A stretch of DNA of 64,000 bases from Erpobdella octoculata (Eukaryota > Annelida > Clitellata > Hirudinida > Erpobdellidae). A program made the position numbers and the translations under genes. The DNA is taken from positions 49,051,105 to 49,115,104 of the forward strand of contig OZ022238.1 of NCBI GenBank assembly GCA_963978895.1. Direction: 5' to 3'. Positions 10,851 through 46,146 of the stretch are shown piece after piece. The first letter of the stretch is position 1. Each line of letters begins with the position of its first letter. The notes beneath the pieces are model-generated. The model was not told the origin of the DNA. It ran no database searches and was given only the letters and a program-made list of their open reading frames with translations.

Positions 10851-12610
10851 GATCGGTATATAACAATTGTTTTTTTTATAAATAACTTCCACAACTATTG
10901 ATTTTCCCAAATAAATAATGTTTTGTCTCTTCCCGACATTCATCAAATGCTGTTTTTTTCCAATCTCCATGCGCTGTATATTAATCTGCGTCCGAGTTAG
11001 CGCCACCATGTCTAATGTCTCATTCCAGGAGTCAATTTCACGAAATGGCGTGTCACTTTTCTCCAAAATGCTTCTTACAACAGACCACCATCTTTGTCAT
11101 CATTATTATTAATAAAAACACTTTTTCTACAATCTGAAACATACACACACACACACACACACACACGTACATACACACTCGCGTCAACGCGCAAAGACAG
11201 ACACACACAAATCACATTACAAAGCAATGACAATTTTTACAGAGGGCATCCTATAAACATCGATATAAATGTAGTTTTGCTAATTTCTTATAGAACGAGC
11301 TGTCAGTTGGCTAATGTTGGCTGAAACTGCTTCTTTAGCGTTGACATTATATCTTAACTATGGGCTCAACACACACACACACACACACAAACACAAACTA
11401 TTATTGTAAAAACTTATAATACATTTTTTCACGTAAACAGACATTTTTTTATCCATGTTGGGGAAACGTTAATGCTGTAGTAAATGAATAGTTTAATTAA
11501 ACTTAATGTAATACTGTTTTAAATATCTTTGAATTGATTGCAAGATTTTACAAATACAATGATCAAAAAGAGCTAAATAATCATATTGAAAACAACTTTT
11601 TAAAAATTTACGTTTTTGCAACAAATGTGGACCAAATTATTAACATTTTTGTTTTCCAGGAAAAACAGAAAAGAAAATATTTTTGAATATTTTAATAAAA
11701 ACGCTTTTGTACTTAGGAAGTATTTTTATAAACAAAGAAGCAAAATAAATTGATCAAAAGTGATTTATTATGACAGATTACGTTTTAGTATATTTACTTA
11801 GTTGAAATCCTGATTAAATCAGGATTTTCATTATTTTGAATCATTTAAAATGTTTTCACAGAATTTCAATGAGCCTGTTGAAAAACCAAAAATTAAATTT
11901 TAAGTAAAAAAAAATGACCTTCAAACAGTCATGGAAATGTCTTTTTTGGGTATCAAGTGATCCCTCAATACCCCTTGACGGCGTGGAGGGACGACCCTGC
12001 TCTTCCCTGGTATCCATCGACCAGCCATTCGGGCAATAATTAGTTCAGCCCCCCCCCCACTTCGATAAGCTCTCGTACTCCTATGTGTCCGCGTTCTGTG
12101 GAAGTGGAAGTGCTGCTGCTTCCTTTGCGTTTCCGCATTTCCATAAAACTTCCGTAATTTAAAAAAAAAACTCAATTGTTTTTATTTTATTTTATTTGTG
12201 CATTGTTATAAAAATTTCTAAATATTTTTTTTTAATTAACAAAATTTCTGCGTCGAAAAAAACTAATTTCAATGGAAAAAGTCGTCTGTAAGATCTGTCA
12301 TCATTGTCATCATCATCATCGTCGTCGTCGTCGTCGTCGTCAACCTCATCATCATCATTATCATCATCATCACCATGAATTCCCAATTAGATCGATTTTT
12401 CAAATATTAATTTTATAATTTTAACGAGAATTAATTTTTCTTTCCTAATTGGTCCATTAGTCATTATTAAATGGATTTTTTTTTAAATCAGAAAATAAAA
12501 GTTTTCATAATTGAGGTAAGAAACACATGGATATCTTTCGTGTGAGCGTTTGAAATTTTTTAGAGGAGGTATCTACTTATTGACCTGTCATATATACGTA
12601 TATATACAAT
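10851..12610. other. Non-coding stretch with small microsatellites
   Basis: Contains CA runs at 11141-11167 and 11369-11389, a (GTC/ATC)n tract at 12300-12375 and otherwise A+T-rich DNA. The minus strand at 10860-11066 is open for ~65 codons of ordinary composition, but no family or splice context supports a gene. Confidence 0.5.
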
Positions 12611-12613
12611 ATG

Positions 12614-12698
<85 letters not shown>
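12614..12698. repeat. (TA)n microsatellite
   Basis: About 40 TA units, with a short tg-containing lead-in. Confidence 0.95.
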
Positions 12699-12699
<1 letters not shown>

Positions 12700-13040
12700 G
12701 ATAAACATTTTGTTGTTCAAAATTTTGTTTCTTTCTCCGCTTTGAGTAAAAAAAGTATAAAAAGTTAGTTATCAAGAAATATACAATCGTTTTGCGAAAA
12801 ATACTTCTTGAAGTTCAAACAAAAGAATTTAATAATTTTTTTTGAAAAATAACAACTTAAATACGCTTTAATGATTCAATTCGATAACACCAAATAAAAC
12901 CACGCTTGAAATGTTAAAAGCTTTTTCTTACAGTATAATCAGATTTGCAGATTTGCCCAGCTAATGAATTAATCGGTGGTATTAACGCTGTGAGAGAATT
13001 AAAATGGAAACTCTATAAGTATTCTGCTTTTGTCTTCATC

Positions 13041-13320
13041 TCTAGCTTTCTTTTTTTTCTCCCTTTCTTTCTCTCTCTTTCTCTCCCTCTCTCCCTTTCT
13101 CCCTCTTTCCCTCTCTCTCTCTCTCTTTCTCTCTTTCTCTTTTTCTCTTTTTTTTTATTTTTCTTTTTCTTTCTTTCATTCTCTCTTCACCCATCCGTTC
13201 TTTGTTTGTTTCTTTCTTTCTCTCATTCTCTCCTTCTATCCCTCGTTAACTTCTTCTTCACTTTTTTAGTTTTAGAACTCTTTTCATTTCTTTCTTTCTT
13301 CCTTCCTTTCTTTTTTTTCT
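13041..13320 (+). repeat. Long polypyrimidine tract
   Basis: About 280 bp of almost pure C/T DNA built of ctctttctctcc-like phrases. It lies 160 bp upstream of the first visible exon of the channel gene, inside the presumed first intron. Confidence 0.85.
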
Positions 13321-13477
13321 CCATTGCTATTTATATCTTGAATAGATATCGACTGTTCATTTTTCTACTCTTCATTTCTCAATTTGTTTTTTGTTTTTAT
13401 TTTTCTCAGCTCAGCTCTGACTGTTTACCATCATTCCGCAATTAGACAAAAAAAAACAACACCATTTTCGTTTTCAG

Positions 13478-36383
<22,906 letters not shown>

Positions 36384-36846
36384 AAACGAGAGGATTACCT
36401 ACTTTTTTTGTCAGAATTATGTCAGAAAAACTAGAACAGAAAAACCAGTTCATTTGCGAAATCTGAAAATTCTGAAAACCAGAAAGGTTTTAGGTACTAT
36501 TCGAAGAAATCGCGATCATATCATAATAGCATTCAATTTATTGCAAATATTTTTTCTGATTTTATTACTCGCCGCTAGAGAGAAAAAAATGTCGTATTTT
36601 ATTATTTTTCCATATTGCTCGGTAGAGCATTTGAAATTTGCGACATCTATTGAACGTATTTTTAGATTTAGACAGGTGCAGTATTACTTAAATTTGGTTT
36701 TCATTTCATTTTATTTCTTTCAATTGGGGGCAGCAAATGACTAAAATTAAAACTGAGTGGTAAATTATCATCTGCTTTCACTGCTTTGCATAGTTTCTCA
36801 CAACCACGACAACAATGTAATTTAATAATAATTCATTCACAATTTT

Positions 36847-36852
36847 AATAAA
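36847..36852 (+). promoter_or_regulatory. eag: Candidate eag polyadenylation signal
   Basis: AATAAA about 460 bp after the stop. It is the first canonical hexamer I see downstream, which gives a 3' UTR of modest length. The real end could be further away. Confidence 0.4.
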
Positions 36853-36989
36853 CCCCGACAAAAACTTTTTTTCTAAATTAAACAAAAATAAGTATGTTTT
36901 ATAATAGTTTATTGCCTTTTACATCAGAAAGACTGATTAAGCAGTATTTAGGAAATATTGAAATATGGAAGAGATAGGGAGTTCTAATC

Positions 36990-37070
36990 CGTGCAAAATT
37001 TTTAGGTCGTATAAGCACAAAAGTCGCATAACGGGGAGTCGCATAAGCCATGTTCTACTGCATTAGTGTA
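36990..37070 (-). repeat. Possible pogo/Tigger-like MITE end
   Basis: Read on the minus strand it starts gcagtagaacatggcttatg and continues with gttatgcgacttttgtgctt, the style of the 5' ends of pogo/Tigger-derived repeats (CAGTARAAC...). Only one end is recognisable. A related end may be at 40430-40600 on the plus strand (cagtaaaagtcctctagaac). Confidence 0.35.
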
Positions 37071-37410
37071 TTCGAGGCCCGAGAGTTCTGCTCATCTATA
37101 TTGATATATTTTTATCAATGAATTATTTGTTTATTAACCGCTGGTCGACATAAGGGAAAAATGAAGCTATTTCAAAGTAGAAAAAGACACATATAAAAGC
37201 TTTATTTCCTTATCTTTCAATAAATTACGAAGCCTGTTTAAGAACCCGTTAACGGTTAGGAATATCGTAACAATATGTTTGTTAATTAATAACTAGAAGA
37301 ACTGAAGTAATTCTTATTCCCACTTCTGGCTAGTTTGGGAACAACACTGATCAGACATCTGGGCGGCTGTGGAAAAATACAGCTAGAGTCCAAGGAAGAC
37401 AAACCTAGCA

Positions 37411-37600
37411 GGTGCTAGGTTAGCTGAGTTGGTAAAGGGTTAGCCTTGAATGTGAGAGCTTCACGGTTCGACTCCCACTCACTGCCTAGTAGCCCATGTC
37501 AACGGAAAATTTAGCGGGTAAAATCGTTCTCTCCGTGGGGCATGTAAAAGAACAGCGCCTTTGAACAAAGCGGAAAAGGCGCTCAATAAATTAGCAAAAC
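37411..37600 (+). repeat. tRNA-derived SINE
   Basis: A-box-like tagctgagttgg (37421-37432) and a perfect B box ggttcgactcc (37465-37475) are 33 bp apart, as in tRNA genes. A ~110-bp non-tRNA body follows, with ccgtggggcatgtaaaagaa and aaaggcgctcaataaatt, and then an A-rich tail. It differs in body from the SINE at 4508, so at least two SINE families are present. Confidence 0.65.
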
Positions 37601-39530
37601 ATTTACAAAAAAAACATTTACATTTCAATAAAAATAACTTGCATTTAAATGGAACGCCACCTGGTGAGAGATTTGAGCAATTTTGAGTTTCATCTTGCTG
37701 TGTTTAATCTTTTAGTCGTTGAAAAGTGTTAGAGAGTGTGATGATGATGATGCTTACAGACGGGCTCTGTTTCGGGTTCTGCTTGATAGGATGATCTTTT
37801 TTGTTGTTTGTTCCTTTATCCGCAGCCTGGTGATCAAGGACTTAGCTCCAAAATGCCTGAGAGAAATTAAGGCCGTTTGCTGTAAAAACTAAATTAAATT
37901 TGAATTTAAATTTTACAAAATTTATAAATAGCCATCTTGTTTCAAAATTGTCAAATTAACCGTATGCGATTTAAATAAGTAGATGAGACTTGAGCAAAAA
38001 AGATAGGAGATATTGGAAAGAGTTGAGATGGACTAGCTCGTTTCGTTTAATTCTATAAAATAAGCTAACAAAGCACTCTAGCGACTGTTACAAAGTACAC
38101 AATTTCCAGTTGATTCCATGTAGCCTTCCATTATAACATATCCACGTGTCGCCTTTGTGAAATAATAAAAGTGACTGAAAGAAGAAAATTAACATACATT
38201 TTTATTAATTTCTATATTTCTTACTTATTCCAGTGTTTTTTATCTCTCTCATTCCTTACTCTCTTTCACTTTCTCTCTCCATCCATTCTTTGTTCTCTCT
38301 TTATCTCCCTCACCCCTCTAACCTCCCATCGTCCAATAAGAGATGTCCCAATAATCCTAGACCTTGAGTGGGTCACAGGTTGACAAAAATAGAAACTCCT
38401 TGCGATTGGTTGCATTCAAGTGTCCTTCGGGAGAGCCCAGCGAGTGTTTCAAGTGCTTGCCACGTCTGTGGTTCCATGCGCGTGTGTGAGTGTGTATGTG
38501 TGTTCAAATCTGTCTGTCTCTCTCTACATCTCTTCTTCTCTTTCTCCTTCTCTCTCTTTTCTCTCTCTTTTCTCTTTCTCTCTTTCTCTCTCTCTCTTTT
38601 TCTCTCTCTCTCTTTTTCTCTCTCTCTCTCTCTCTCTCGCTCTCTCGTATTAGTGAGTCAAAGTAAGGGTTTGCCAATATTGTATGACGTAAGATGAAAG
38701 CGGTGACAGCTATTCATAATGCGCCCTTCAAAAAATTGGTTATAAACAAGCGCATAAAAATTAAATTATGTCAGAATTAAAAAAGATGACAGCGTCATAT
38801 TTAACACGAATCTTGAAACTGTCAACTTTTTGAATAGCAAACCAGTAAACCATTGGGCATCGTCAATCCCTCTAAACATAATTGCGATATTTTATACAAT
38901 TCTCCTTTGCTGGGCAACTAAAAGTTGAAATAAAAGTTAATGAGACAGATATGCTGCCCCTCAACGCAGCCACTAATCAAGCATCGGCATCCCTGACACC
39001 GTGGGGCACTGTGGGGCACCATGGGGTACCGTGGAGCTTGTAAACCCTGCAGCACACCCAAAGAAAAAACCTTTTGACTGTTTACTGGAAAAAAAAGAAA
39101 ATAAGAAAATGGTATTATTTGGTTAGTAACTATCGCGAAAATACCAAGCTTATTACGTATTACAGCATCCTGATTCATTCACACATCCATGTAAGGACAT
39201 ACAAACAAACAAACAAACATGGCGCTGAAGAACTTCCCTAACGATGACGTAACAGAAACTTCCGACAGACAAACGGACGTGTCAAGAACTATTTTATTTT
39301 TTCGCTCTTTTTCTTCTTTTTCTTTTTTTTTTCTTCTTTTTTAATTTTTTTTTCTTCTTTTTTATTTTTTATCTCCTATTTTGTCATTCGAGCTGTGAAA
39401 GTGATGCTTCTTCTAAAAAACACATACAACAATCAAAACATAAGGTCACACACCAACACAGTACACAGTACACATCCCCATAGAAGTCACTCCACATCCA
39501 CGTGTCTGAATCTGTATGTGTACAGATGCT
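37601..39530. other. Intergenic stretch
   Basis: A+T-rich DNA with a pyrimidine microsatellite at 38514-38645 (ctctctttctctc-type, ~130 bp). A ~11-bp tandem phrase accgtggggc/actgtggggc/accatggggt lies at 38998-39032, and a T-rich run at 39290-39375. No gene was seen. Confidence 0.6.
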
Positions 39531-39533
39531 CGT

Positions 39534-39830
39534 GTATGTATGTGTGAGGATGTGCATTTATGTATGTGTATGGATGTGCATTTATGTATGTGTATGGATG
39601 TGTATGGATGTGCATTTATGTATGTGTATGGATGTGCATTTATGTATATGTATGGATGTGTATTTATGTATGTGTGAGGATGTGCATTTATGTATGTGTA
39701 TGGATGTGCATTTATGTATGTGTATGGATGTGCATTTATGTCTGTGTATGGATGTGCATTTATGTATGTGTATGGATGTGCGCGTATGTATGTGTATGGA
39801 TTATGGATGTGCATTTATGTCTTTTTTTGT
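39534..39830 (+). repeat. Tandem repeat, 24-bp unit
   Basis: About 12 copies of tatgtatgtgtatggatgtg plus catt. Two copies carry the variant tgtgtgaggatg. The unit length is divisible by three, so the array is open in most frames on both strands without being a gene. Confidence 0.9.
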
Positions 39831-39995
39831 AATAGTTTATAGTCCTTTACACCAGGTGTTTTAAGACTGTAATGGCTGTATGTTGGAAGCACCTAAGTAC
39901 TTCCTGTCGTGGATCATAATTTGATCCTTTTAACTTTTCCCTCCTCCTTTCTCCAGGCTTGGGACTTGCTTGCAAAAGCAATGCGGAGTTGTGGT
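39830..39995 (+). repeat. Dispersed repeat (pair of 25495)
   Basis: Same landmarks as the copy at 25495: aatagtttatagtcctttac, gtacttcctgtc and ttgggacttgcttgc. A short echo, aatagcttatatctgtgtat, follows at 40020. Confidence 0.75.
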
Positions 39996-40429
39996 TCAAG
40001 TCTTTTTTTCTTTTTTTTATAATAGCTTATATCTGTGTATGGATGTGTATTTATGTATGTGTACAGATGCACATGTATGTATGTATGAGTATAGATGTGC
40101 GTGTATGAAGAACTGCACAGATGGTTGCACGTGATATCTATCGCAGAATGATTACGAGATGAATGTTTGCTGAAATTGTTTAACTTCCAGCCAAAGTGGT
40201 TCGCTCGTGCATCCTACTACCCCCTCTCCCTCTCCCATTTCCCTCCTCCCATTTCCCTCCCACCCCATCTTCACTCATTCCATTCATCGTTTTTATCTGT
40301 TCCTCTGTTTACCCGTTCAGTTCGTATTCAATCGTTAGTTTGTTCATTCGTTCGTTTGTCGGTTCGCTCATTTTTGGCTGGTTCACTCTGTTCTTGGTTG
40401 GTTCGCTCATTAATGTATTTAATTATGTA

Positions 40430-40620
40430 CAGTAAAAGTCCTCTAGAACGGATCTCTTAAGAGCGGCTGCTAAGAGCAACTGACACTTTTGCTCGGAACT
40501 GAATTTCTTAAATCTCTATCTGGTCTATAGTAGCATGTCCCGGAAGAACGGACACTTTTGCTCTTCTCCGAGGATGCCCACTTTTCAGGACTTTTTTTTT
40601 ATTCGTGTATATTGACGTAT
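40430..40620 (+). repeat. Possible pogo/Tigger-like MITE end
   Basis: Begins tacagtaaaagtcctctaga and contains two phrases agaacgga...cacttttgctc. The opening resembles the terminal repeat of pogo/Tigger DNA transposons. The far end is not recognisable. Confidence 0.4.
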
Positions 40621-40669
40621 AATTTGTACAAGATAACTGGCCATCGTCACGAAAAATTCATATACACAG

Positions 40670-40870
40670 TTACAGAGGTGGAAATGGGTCCATTTTTGGC
40701 GATCCAGCCCAGCCCAACCCACCACTTCTTCAACCCATCCCGACCCACCTGAAAAGATAAATTTTTTAACCCAACCCACAGTTATTTATTTTTTTGATTC
40801 TGTCAAAAAAATTGACCCAACCCAATCCAACACCATGGGTCAACCAAACCCATGCCCACCCATGCACAGT
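40670..40870 (-). repeat. Dispersed GGGTT-rich repeat element
   Basis: Starts acagaggtggaaatgggtcc. It contains cagcccagcccaacccacc, the spacer cacctgaaaagataaatttt, then gacccaacccaatccaac and catgggtc. The same order of parts occurs at 55965-56205. The terminal acagaggtg is the inverse of cacctctgt at the end of that copy. Confidence 0.65.
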
Positions 40871-41055
40871 CAATAAAGGCACTCAACTCAGTTATTCACC
40901 ATCCCAAACAATTTATTTACCACCCAGTCACCTCCCACTCATCCCCCTCTCACCACCTGGTACAACCCATTTATCACCTATCCTTCCACTCATGTTAACA
41001 TCCAACTACCACCAAATCACCGGCCATTCACCCCCAAATTACCACCCAATAACTA

Positions 41056-41168
41056 ACCATTAACCACAAGTTTACTTCCCAGTTTCCACCCAACCACCCA
41101 CCCAACCACCCAACCACCCAGCCACCCAACCACCCAGCCACCCAACCAACCACCCACCCACTCGGACA
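41056..41168 (+). repeat. CCACCCAA-rich tandem repeat
   Basis: Short units (ccacccaac, cagccacccaac) repeated about ten times. Confidence 0.8.
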
Positions 41169-41290
41169 CGCTTTCGAACTGACGGGGCTCCATTAAAATA
41201 GCCAAGTACAAAGCGCTCTTCTGAGTGCCCGCTCGCCGAAAAAAATCTTCGAGAGTTGCGCATGCGCCTGTGTGCTGATTGCTTTGTTGC

Positions 41291-41768
41291 GTCTGCCTTG
41301 CTGTGTGTCTATGTCTGCCTTGCTGTGTCTATGTCTGCCTTGCTGTGTGTCGATGTCTGCCTTGCTGTGTCTATGTCTGCCTTGCTGTGTGTCGATGTCT
41401 GCCTTGCTGTGTCTATGTCTGCCTTGCTGTGTGTCTATGTCTGCCTTGCTGTGTCTATGTCTGCCTTGCTGTGTGTCGATGTCTGCCTTGCTGTGTCTAT
41501 GTCTGCCTTGCTGTGTGTCTAAGTCTGCCTTGCTGTGTCTATGTCTGTCATGCTGTGTCTATGTCTGCCTTGCTGTGTCTATGTCTGCCTTGCTGTGTCT
41601 ATGTCTGCCTTGCTGTGTCTATGTCTGCTTTGCTGTGTCTATGTCTGCCTTGCTGTTTCTATGTCTGCCTTGCTGTGTCTATGTCTGCCTTGCTGTGTCT
41701 ATGTCTGCCTTGCTGTGTCTATGTCTGCCTTGCTGTGTCTATGTCTGCCTTGCTGTGTCTATGTCTCT
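41291..41768 (+). repeat. Tandem repeat, 20-bp unit with a 42-bp higher-order phase
   Basis: About 23 copies of gccttgctgtgtctatgtct. In the first half, 20-bp and 22-bp versions (the latter with gtgtgtcgatg) alternate to make a 42-bp super-unit. In the second half the 20-bp version is repeated almost perfectly. Because 20 is not divisible by three, the three frames cycle, and all three are open on the plus strand. A pyrimidine tract follows to 41850. Confidence 0.93.
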
Positions 41769-41849
41769 TTCTCTCTCTTTCTCTCCCATTCTCTCTTTTT
41801 CTCATTTTCTCTCTACCTCTCTTTCCCTTTCTCTCTTTTTTTCTGGGGT

Positions 41850-42200
41850 TTCTCCCTGCCTCCTTAATGTCTATAGTCTATTAACCCCCATTCTTCTGAA
41901 CTTAAATTTTTTTTGCTTATTTTCATTTATGTTGTCGTTTTTTTTTTCGTTTTTTTAATGTTTACCTGTAATTCCTCTGAGCAGACCAAATTTTCTAATT
42001 TTACGGCCCTCGTCGCTATCGCCCCACTCATACTCATCATCTTACCCCTCCCTTTTCGTAGTTTTTTCCAGTTTTTGCCTTTTCTTTTTTTTCCGCTTCC
42101 ATCCCCCCGCCCACACAATCACCAATTAATATCACGTGGACTGCAATGCTTCCACGTGACGAAATCGGCAGAAAATGTCTTCCGTGTCAGATAACGAACC
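41850..42200. other. Intergenic stretch
   Basis: T-rich DNA. No gene or regular repeat seen. Confidence 0.5.
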
Positions 42201-42204
42201 TGCG

Positions 42205-42390
42205 ATCATCATCATCATCACCACCACCATCATCATCATCAACAACATCATCATCATCATCATTCCTATGATTATCATCACCACCACCATCATCATTATC
42301 GTCATCATCGTCATCATCGTTATCATCGTCATCATCATCACCATCATCATCATCATTACCATCATCACCACCACCATCATCATCATCATC

Positions 42391-42422
<32 letters not shown>

Positions 42423-42600
42423 CATCAACATCATCTCATCCTCATCCCTATCATCATCATCACTATCATCATCATCACCATCACCATAAATATCATCATC
42501 ACCATACACATCATCATAAATATCATCATCACCATACACATCATCATCATCACCATAAATATCATCACCATCACCATAAATATCACCATCATCACCGCTG
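42205..42600 (+). repeat. (ATC)n-rich degenerate microsatellite
   Basis: About 400 bp of ATC/ACC units. At the right end there is a secondary tandem phrase catcatcaccataaatat / catcatcaccatacaca of about 30 bp. Confidence 0.9.
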
Positions 42601-42604
42601 TCAT

Positions 42605-43220
42605 CAGGCGGAAAAATTCCGACGACATGGAGAGCGGATCCGTCATCATCAGCGCATGAAGAGAACGAAATTTAACGACGTCTTGTTAGCGAATTGAATC
42701 GCACAAACAAACAAGCAGGGACAAGAAAAAGGACGACAAAACGCCTCATACACATACACCGACAAAAAGACTCGCAATCAGACAGTTGATCACGCTGACC
42801 GTACAGGCACTTGTGATGTGAAATACATCTTTCAATTTGTGTGTGTGTACAAAATATCGAATACCAGGTACCCCTGTTAGTACCCCACCTAAATGAGCTA
42901 ATGAGCCCTCAAAATGTCGGTCCGGGGCCCTACATTTGCTGGCACATGCGCTAACATAACATCCGTTTACTGTAACTTCGTTGCATTTGCAACATTTCAG
43001 CTCTGGCGCCTGCCTAACAAACTAATGTCAGTAAGTTGTTGCAGTTCGAAATATATGAATATGTATTCGAAATATATGAATGTGTATGAATTTAATTTGT
43101 AGCCACTGCTCTTTGAAATCGTCACGTATTCACGCTCGCTGTTTGATGCCTCAATTACCGCTCAGACTGTCCTTATGTCATCCTCATCAGCGTCGTCGTC
43201 GTCGTCGTTATTACGTCGTG
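42605..43220. other. Intergenic stretch
   Basis: Ordinary composition. It has a short (TCG)n run at 43190-43208 and a duplicated cgaaatatatgaat at about 43048 and 43069. No gene seen. Confidence 0.5.
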
Positions 43221-43224
43221 TGTG

Positions 43225-43590
43225 CGTGTGGCTGATGATGTGTATGTGATAGTTGATGTGATGTGTGTATTTATTGTATATGTGGTGTGTGTTTACTGTA
43301 TATGTGTTGTGTGTATTTATTGTATATGTGATGTGTGTATTTATTGTATATGTGGTGAGTGTTTACTGTATATGTGTTGTGTGTGTTTATTGTATATGTG
43401 GTGTGTGTATTTATTGTATATGTGGTGTGTGTTTACTGTTGATGTGTTGTATGTATTTATTGTATATGTGATGTGTGTATTTATTGTATATGCGATATGT
43501 GTATTTACTGTATATGTGATGTGTGTATTCTTTGTATATGTGCGGTGTGTGTACTTACTGTATATGAGGTGTGTATTTACTGTACAACTG
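43225..43590 (+). repeat. TG-rich tandem repeat, ~24-27-bp unit
   Basis: About 13 imperfect copies of tatttattgtatatgtgatg plus tgtg. The copies vary in length and in gat/ggt/gtt positions. Confidence 0.85.
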
Positions 43591-44087
43591 TACAAGCGGT
43601 ATGACTTAACATGAAATATTAGTTTTTTGGAGGGACGGCAGAAATATATCAATAAAAATGAAAAAGTAAAAGCAAGAAGAATAAATGAAAAAGATTTATT
43701 TAAGAAATAAATTGAAGAAAAATTGGAAATAAAGAAACTCTCTTCCCGCCGGGATTGTAAATTGTTCCAGCGTTTCTTCATTTAAATAATCATTGAATTC
43801 AGTTAATTTGGACACTTTCTTATACTACAGATAGAGTTATTATTTTTTTTCTGCTATTCTGTAATATCTAGGTGGTTTTTTGTTGTTGTCACTTCTTGAT
43901 GGTTTCTGTTTCCTTGTATCCATGACTGAGGATGTTTGTGATTTTCTTTTATTGTTTTTTTTCTCATGCTAGTGTTAGTGCCCTTCTGGCATTTTTTCAA
44001 TAAATAAATAAAGCAGACTGAATGATTTTTAAATTCATACATTTATTTACATAATTTTATTACTTTAAATACTATTGTTATTTATAT

Positions 44088-44320
44088 TATGTTAGCAAGG
44101 TAACCCGGCGTGGCCGGGTTTTTTCTAGTTTCTTCTCGTTTTTTTAAAGATAACAAGTACAATAATGAACCGAATGTCTTAAAAATAACTGAAAACGTTT
44201 TCTTCAATAATAACTAATATCTCCATGCAAAATTTCATTCAAAGTGCTCCAGCGGTTCGGATGTGATAAGCAAACACACATTCAGACACAAACAAAAATA
44301 CTTTGTTTTTTTATATATGG

Positions 44321-44359
<39 letters not shown>

Positions 44360-44360
44360 A
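44088..44360 (+). repeat. Retroelement-like repeat with CCCGGC head and TA-rich tail
   Basis: Begins ttagcaaggtaacccggcgt and includes gctccagcggttcggatgtg. It ends with acacacattcagacacaaac, a T-rich run and a (TA)n tract at 44327-44357. The head shares the acccggcg motif of the inverted-repeat elements at 26867-31658, but the body is different. Confidence 0.5.
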
Positions 44361-44644
44361 TTAGAAGAAAGAGAGTCATGGAGTCAGAGGAGACAAGTAC
44401 TTAGAAGTCATTAGGGCGTGAAAATGCGCTGACGCGGAACTATTTGTTGGCCTGTCAGCGTATTTATCGACGGATGTCAGCGAACCCCGATTTCCTGGTG
44501 AGATAAAAAATTATAACAGCTGATTTATTAATTGGAACAGCTCATTTAGTAATTGGGTCAACTTGTTTAATAATTGGGACTATTTTTTATAATTGGGACA
44601 AGCTATTTAATAATTATTTGGGACTATTTTTAAAAACTTTTATT

Positions 44645-44885
44645 CAACTTGTAATCTCTGTTTGTGGATGTCTTTCTCTGTATGCAAATCTTGCAAGTAA
44701 AATTTAACCAGCTTTTTGACTAGCTTGGAAGCTGAAACTTTCAGCATAGCTTTATATTGGATGACAATATATGATTCAAATAAAAAAAAACAAAAAAACT
44801 TAATTTAAATATTTTTCGAATTTCTAAATCGAGTGTGTATGAAATAAAAGTTTATGTAGAAAAACTGTTTTTTCCTTTACTTGTT
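44645..44885 (+). repeat. Dispersed repeat (pair of 5990)
   Basis: Second copy of the ~240-bp sequence at 5990-6230, same orientation, with several small indels (for example a longer A-run near 44790). Confidence 0.7.
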
Positions 44886-46072
44886 AATAATTGGAACAAG
44901 TTAACTCAGGTATTAAACAATTGAGAAAATTAGCTATTTTAGCTTATTTCTAGGTGGTGCAGCCGGGTATTTAGCTAACAAATCTTGTAATTATTTATTA
45001 ATTATAGCAATTTGTTTTTTTATTAAGTGCAATAAAATTGTTGATAGCAACAATGTATTTATTAACCAGGACAGTTGAATGTAATAATTAAGACTGTCAT
45101 TAAATTTAAATGTTTAATTAAATTATCAGCACGAGTGAAGCAACTCGACGTCATGACACAAACCGAAACAAAACCAGAATGCCAACACGACACTGCAATC
45201 AATTTTATACGAACAACAAATCAAACCAGGAAGAAATAATAATTTTAAAAAATTATAAATCCTCTAAGAAGTACAAAATAAATTATAAACTTAAAAGCGT
45301 AGGTTGCAATCTTTTCGATCGATGCAAAAGAGGGCGCCTTACACAGGCTGTCATTAATAAGCACGACACCTTTTGTTAACGGGCGGCATGAAGTTAAATA
45401 ATTTTATTTCAACGTTATTGGCAGGGTGCCGCGGTTGACTTCTCCCAACATACTGTTGTGTCATGTCAAATTTCTTTTGCTTACAAATTTAATTTGTACT
45501 TCTATAGCATTTTAATAAAAAGCGTGTTTTAATTTTTTTAAATTATTATTTTCTATATTTTAGGTCTTTATTGTTTTTTAAATTTATGAATCTTTCATTT
45601 TTTAAATGTTATCATAATAGTTTATTAAAAATAATATTACTATCATATTAATAATTAATTTTAAAACTAGATATATTATCGACTGTTTGTAAGGAAAACC
45701 TCTCTGCCTGCCAAGCACATCGCTTTTGTTAATTTAAAGTAATTATTAACTTTTGAATTATTATTGTTAAGGTATCCAGAATACTACCATTATTTAAAAA
45801 GTTCAGATACTTACCAGAAAGTTGGTCGAAATGTGATTACAAACTTTTTGTCGCATGATTCAACTGACATGTGAAGTTAAAGAAAAGCGCATTAAAAAAA
45901 GACTACAATCGACACAACTTATAAACCTGTTCGCACCAAAAAACACCAAGCAGCGACATGAAAAGTGAAACTATTTCTAGCAAACAAGACAGACTGGACA
46001 AGAAAGTTTGCAGCACAGCTAAAGTGACTCAAGCGAAACTATATTTCAGTGATGAGTGATGCGACGGATCCA
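44886..46072. other. Intergenic A+T-rich stretch
   Basis: No gene or regular repeat recognised. Confidence 0.5.
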
Positions 46073-46146
46073 AAACACAACACAACACAACACAACACAA
46101 CACAACACAACACAACACAACACAACACAGCACAACACAACACAAA
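46073..46146 (+). repeat. (CACAA)n microsatellite
   Basis: About 14 pentanucleotide units with one substitution (cagca near 46128). Confidence 0.95.

Noticed and set aside
10860..11066. Minus-strand exon (EIDSWNETLDMVALTRTQIN)
   Set aside because: Composition is acceptable but there is no recognisable family. The downstream part runs into a tandem repeat, and no splice pair could be argued.
41272..41958. Cys-rich frames (CLPCCVYVCLAV repeats)
   Set aside because: A period-20 tandem repeat yields the same peptide in all three frames, the mark of a repeat rather than a cysteine-rich gene.
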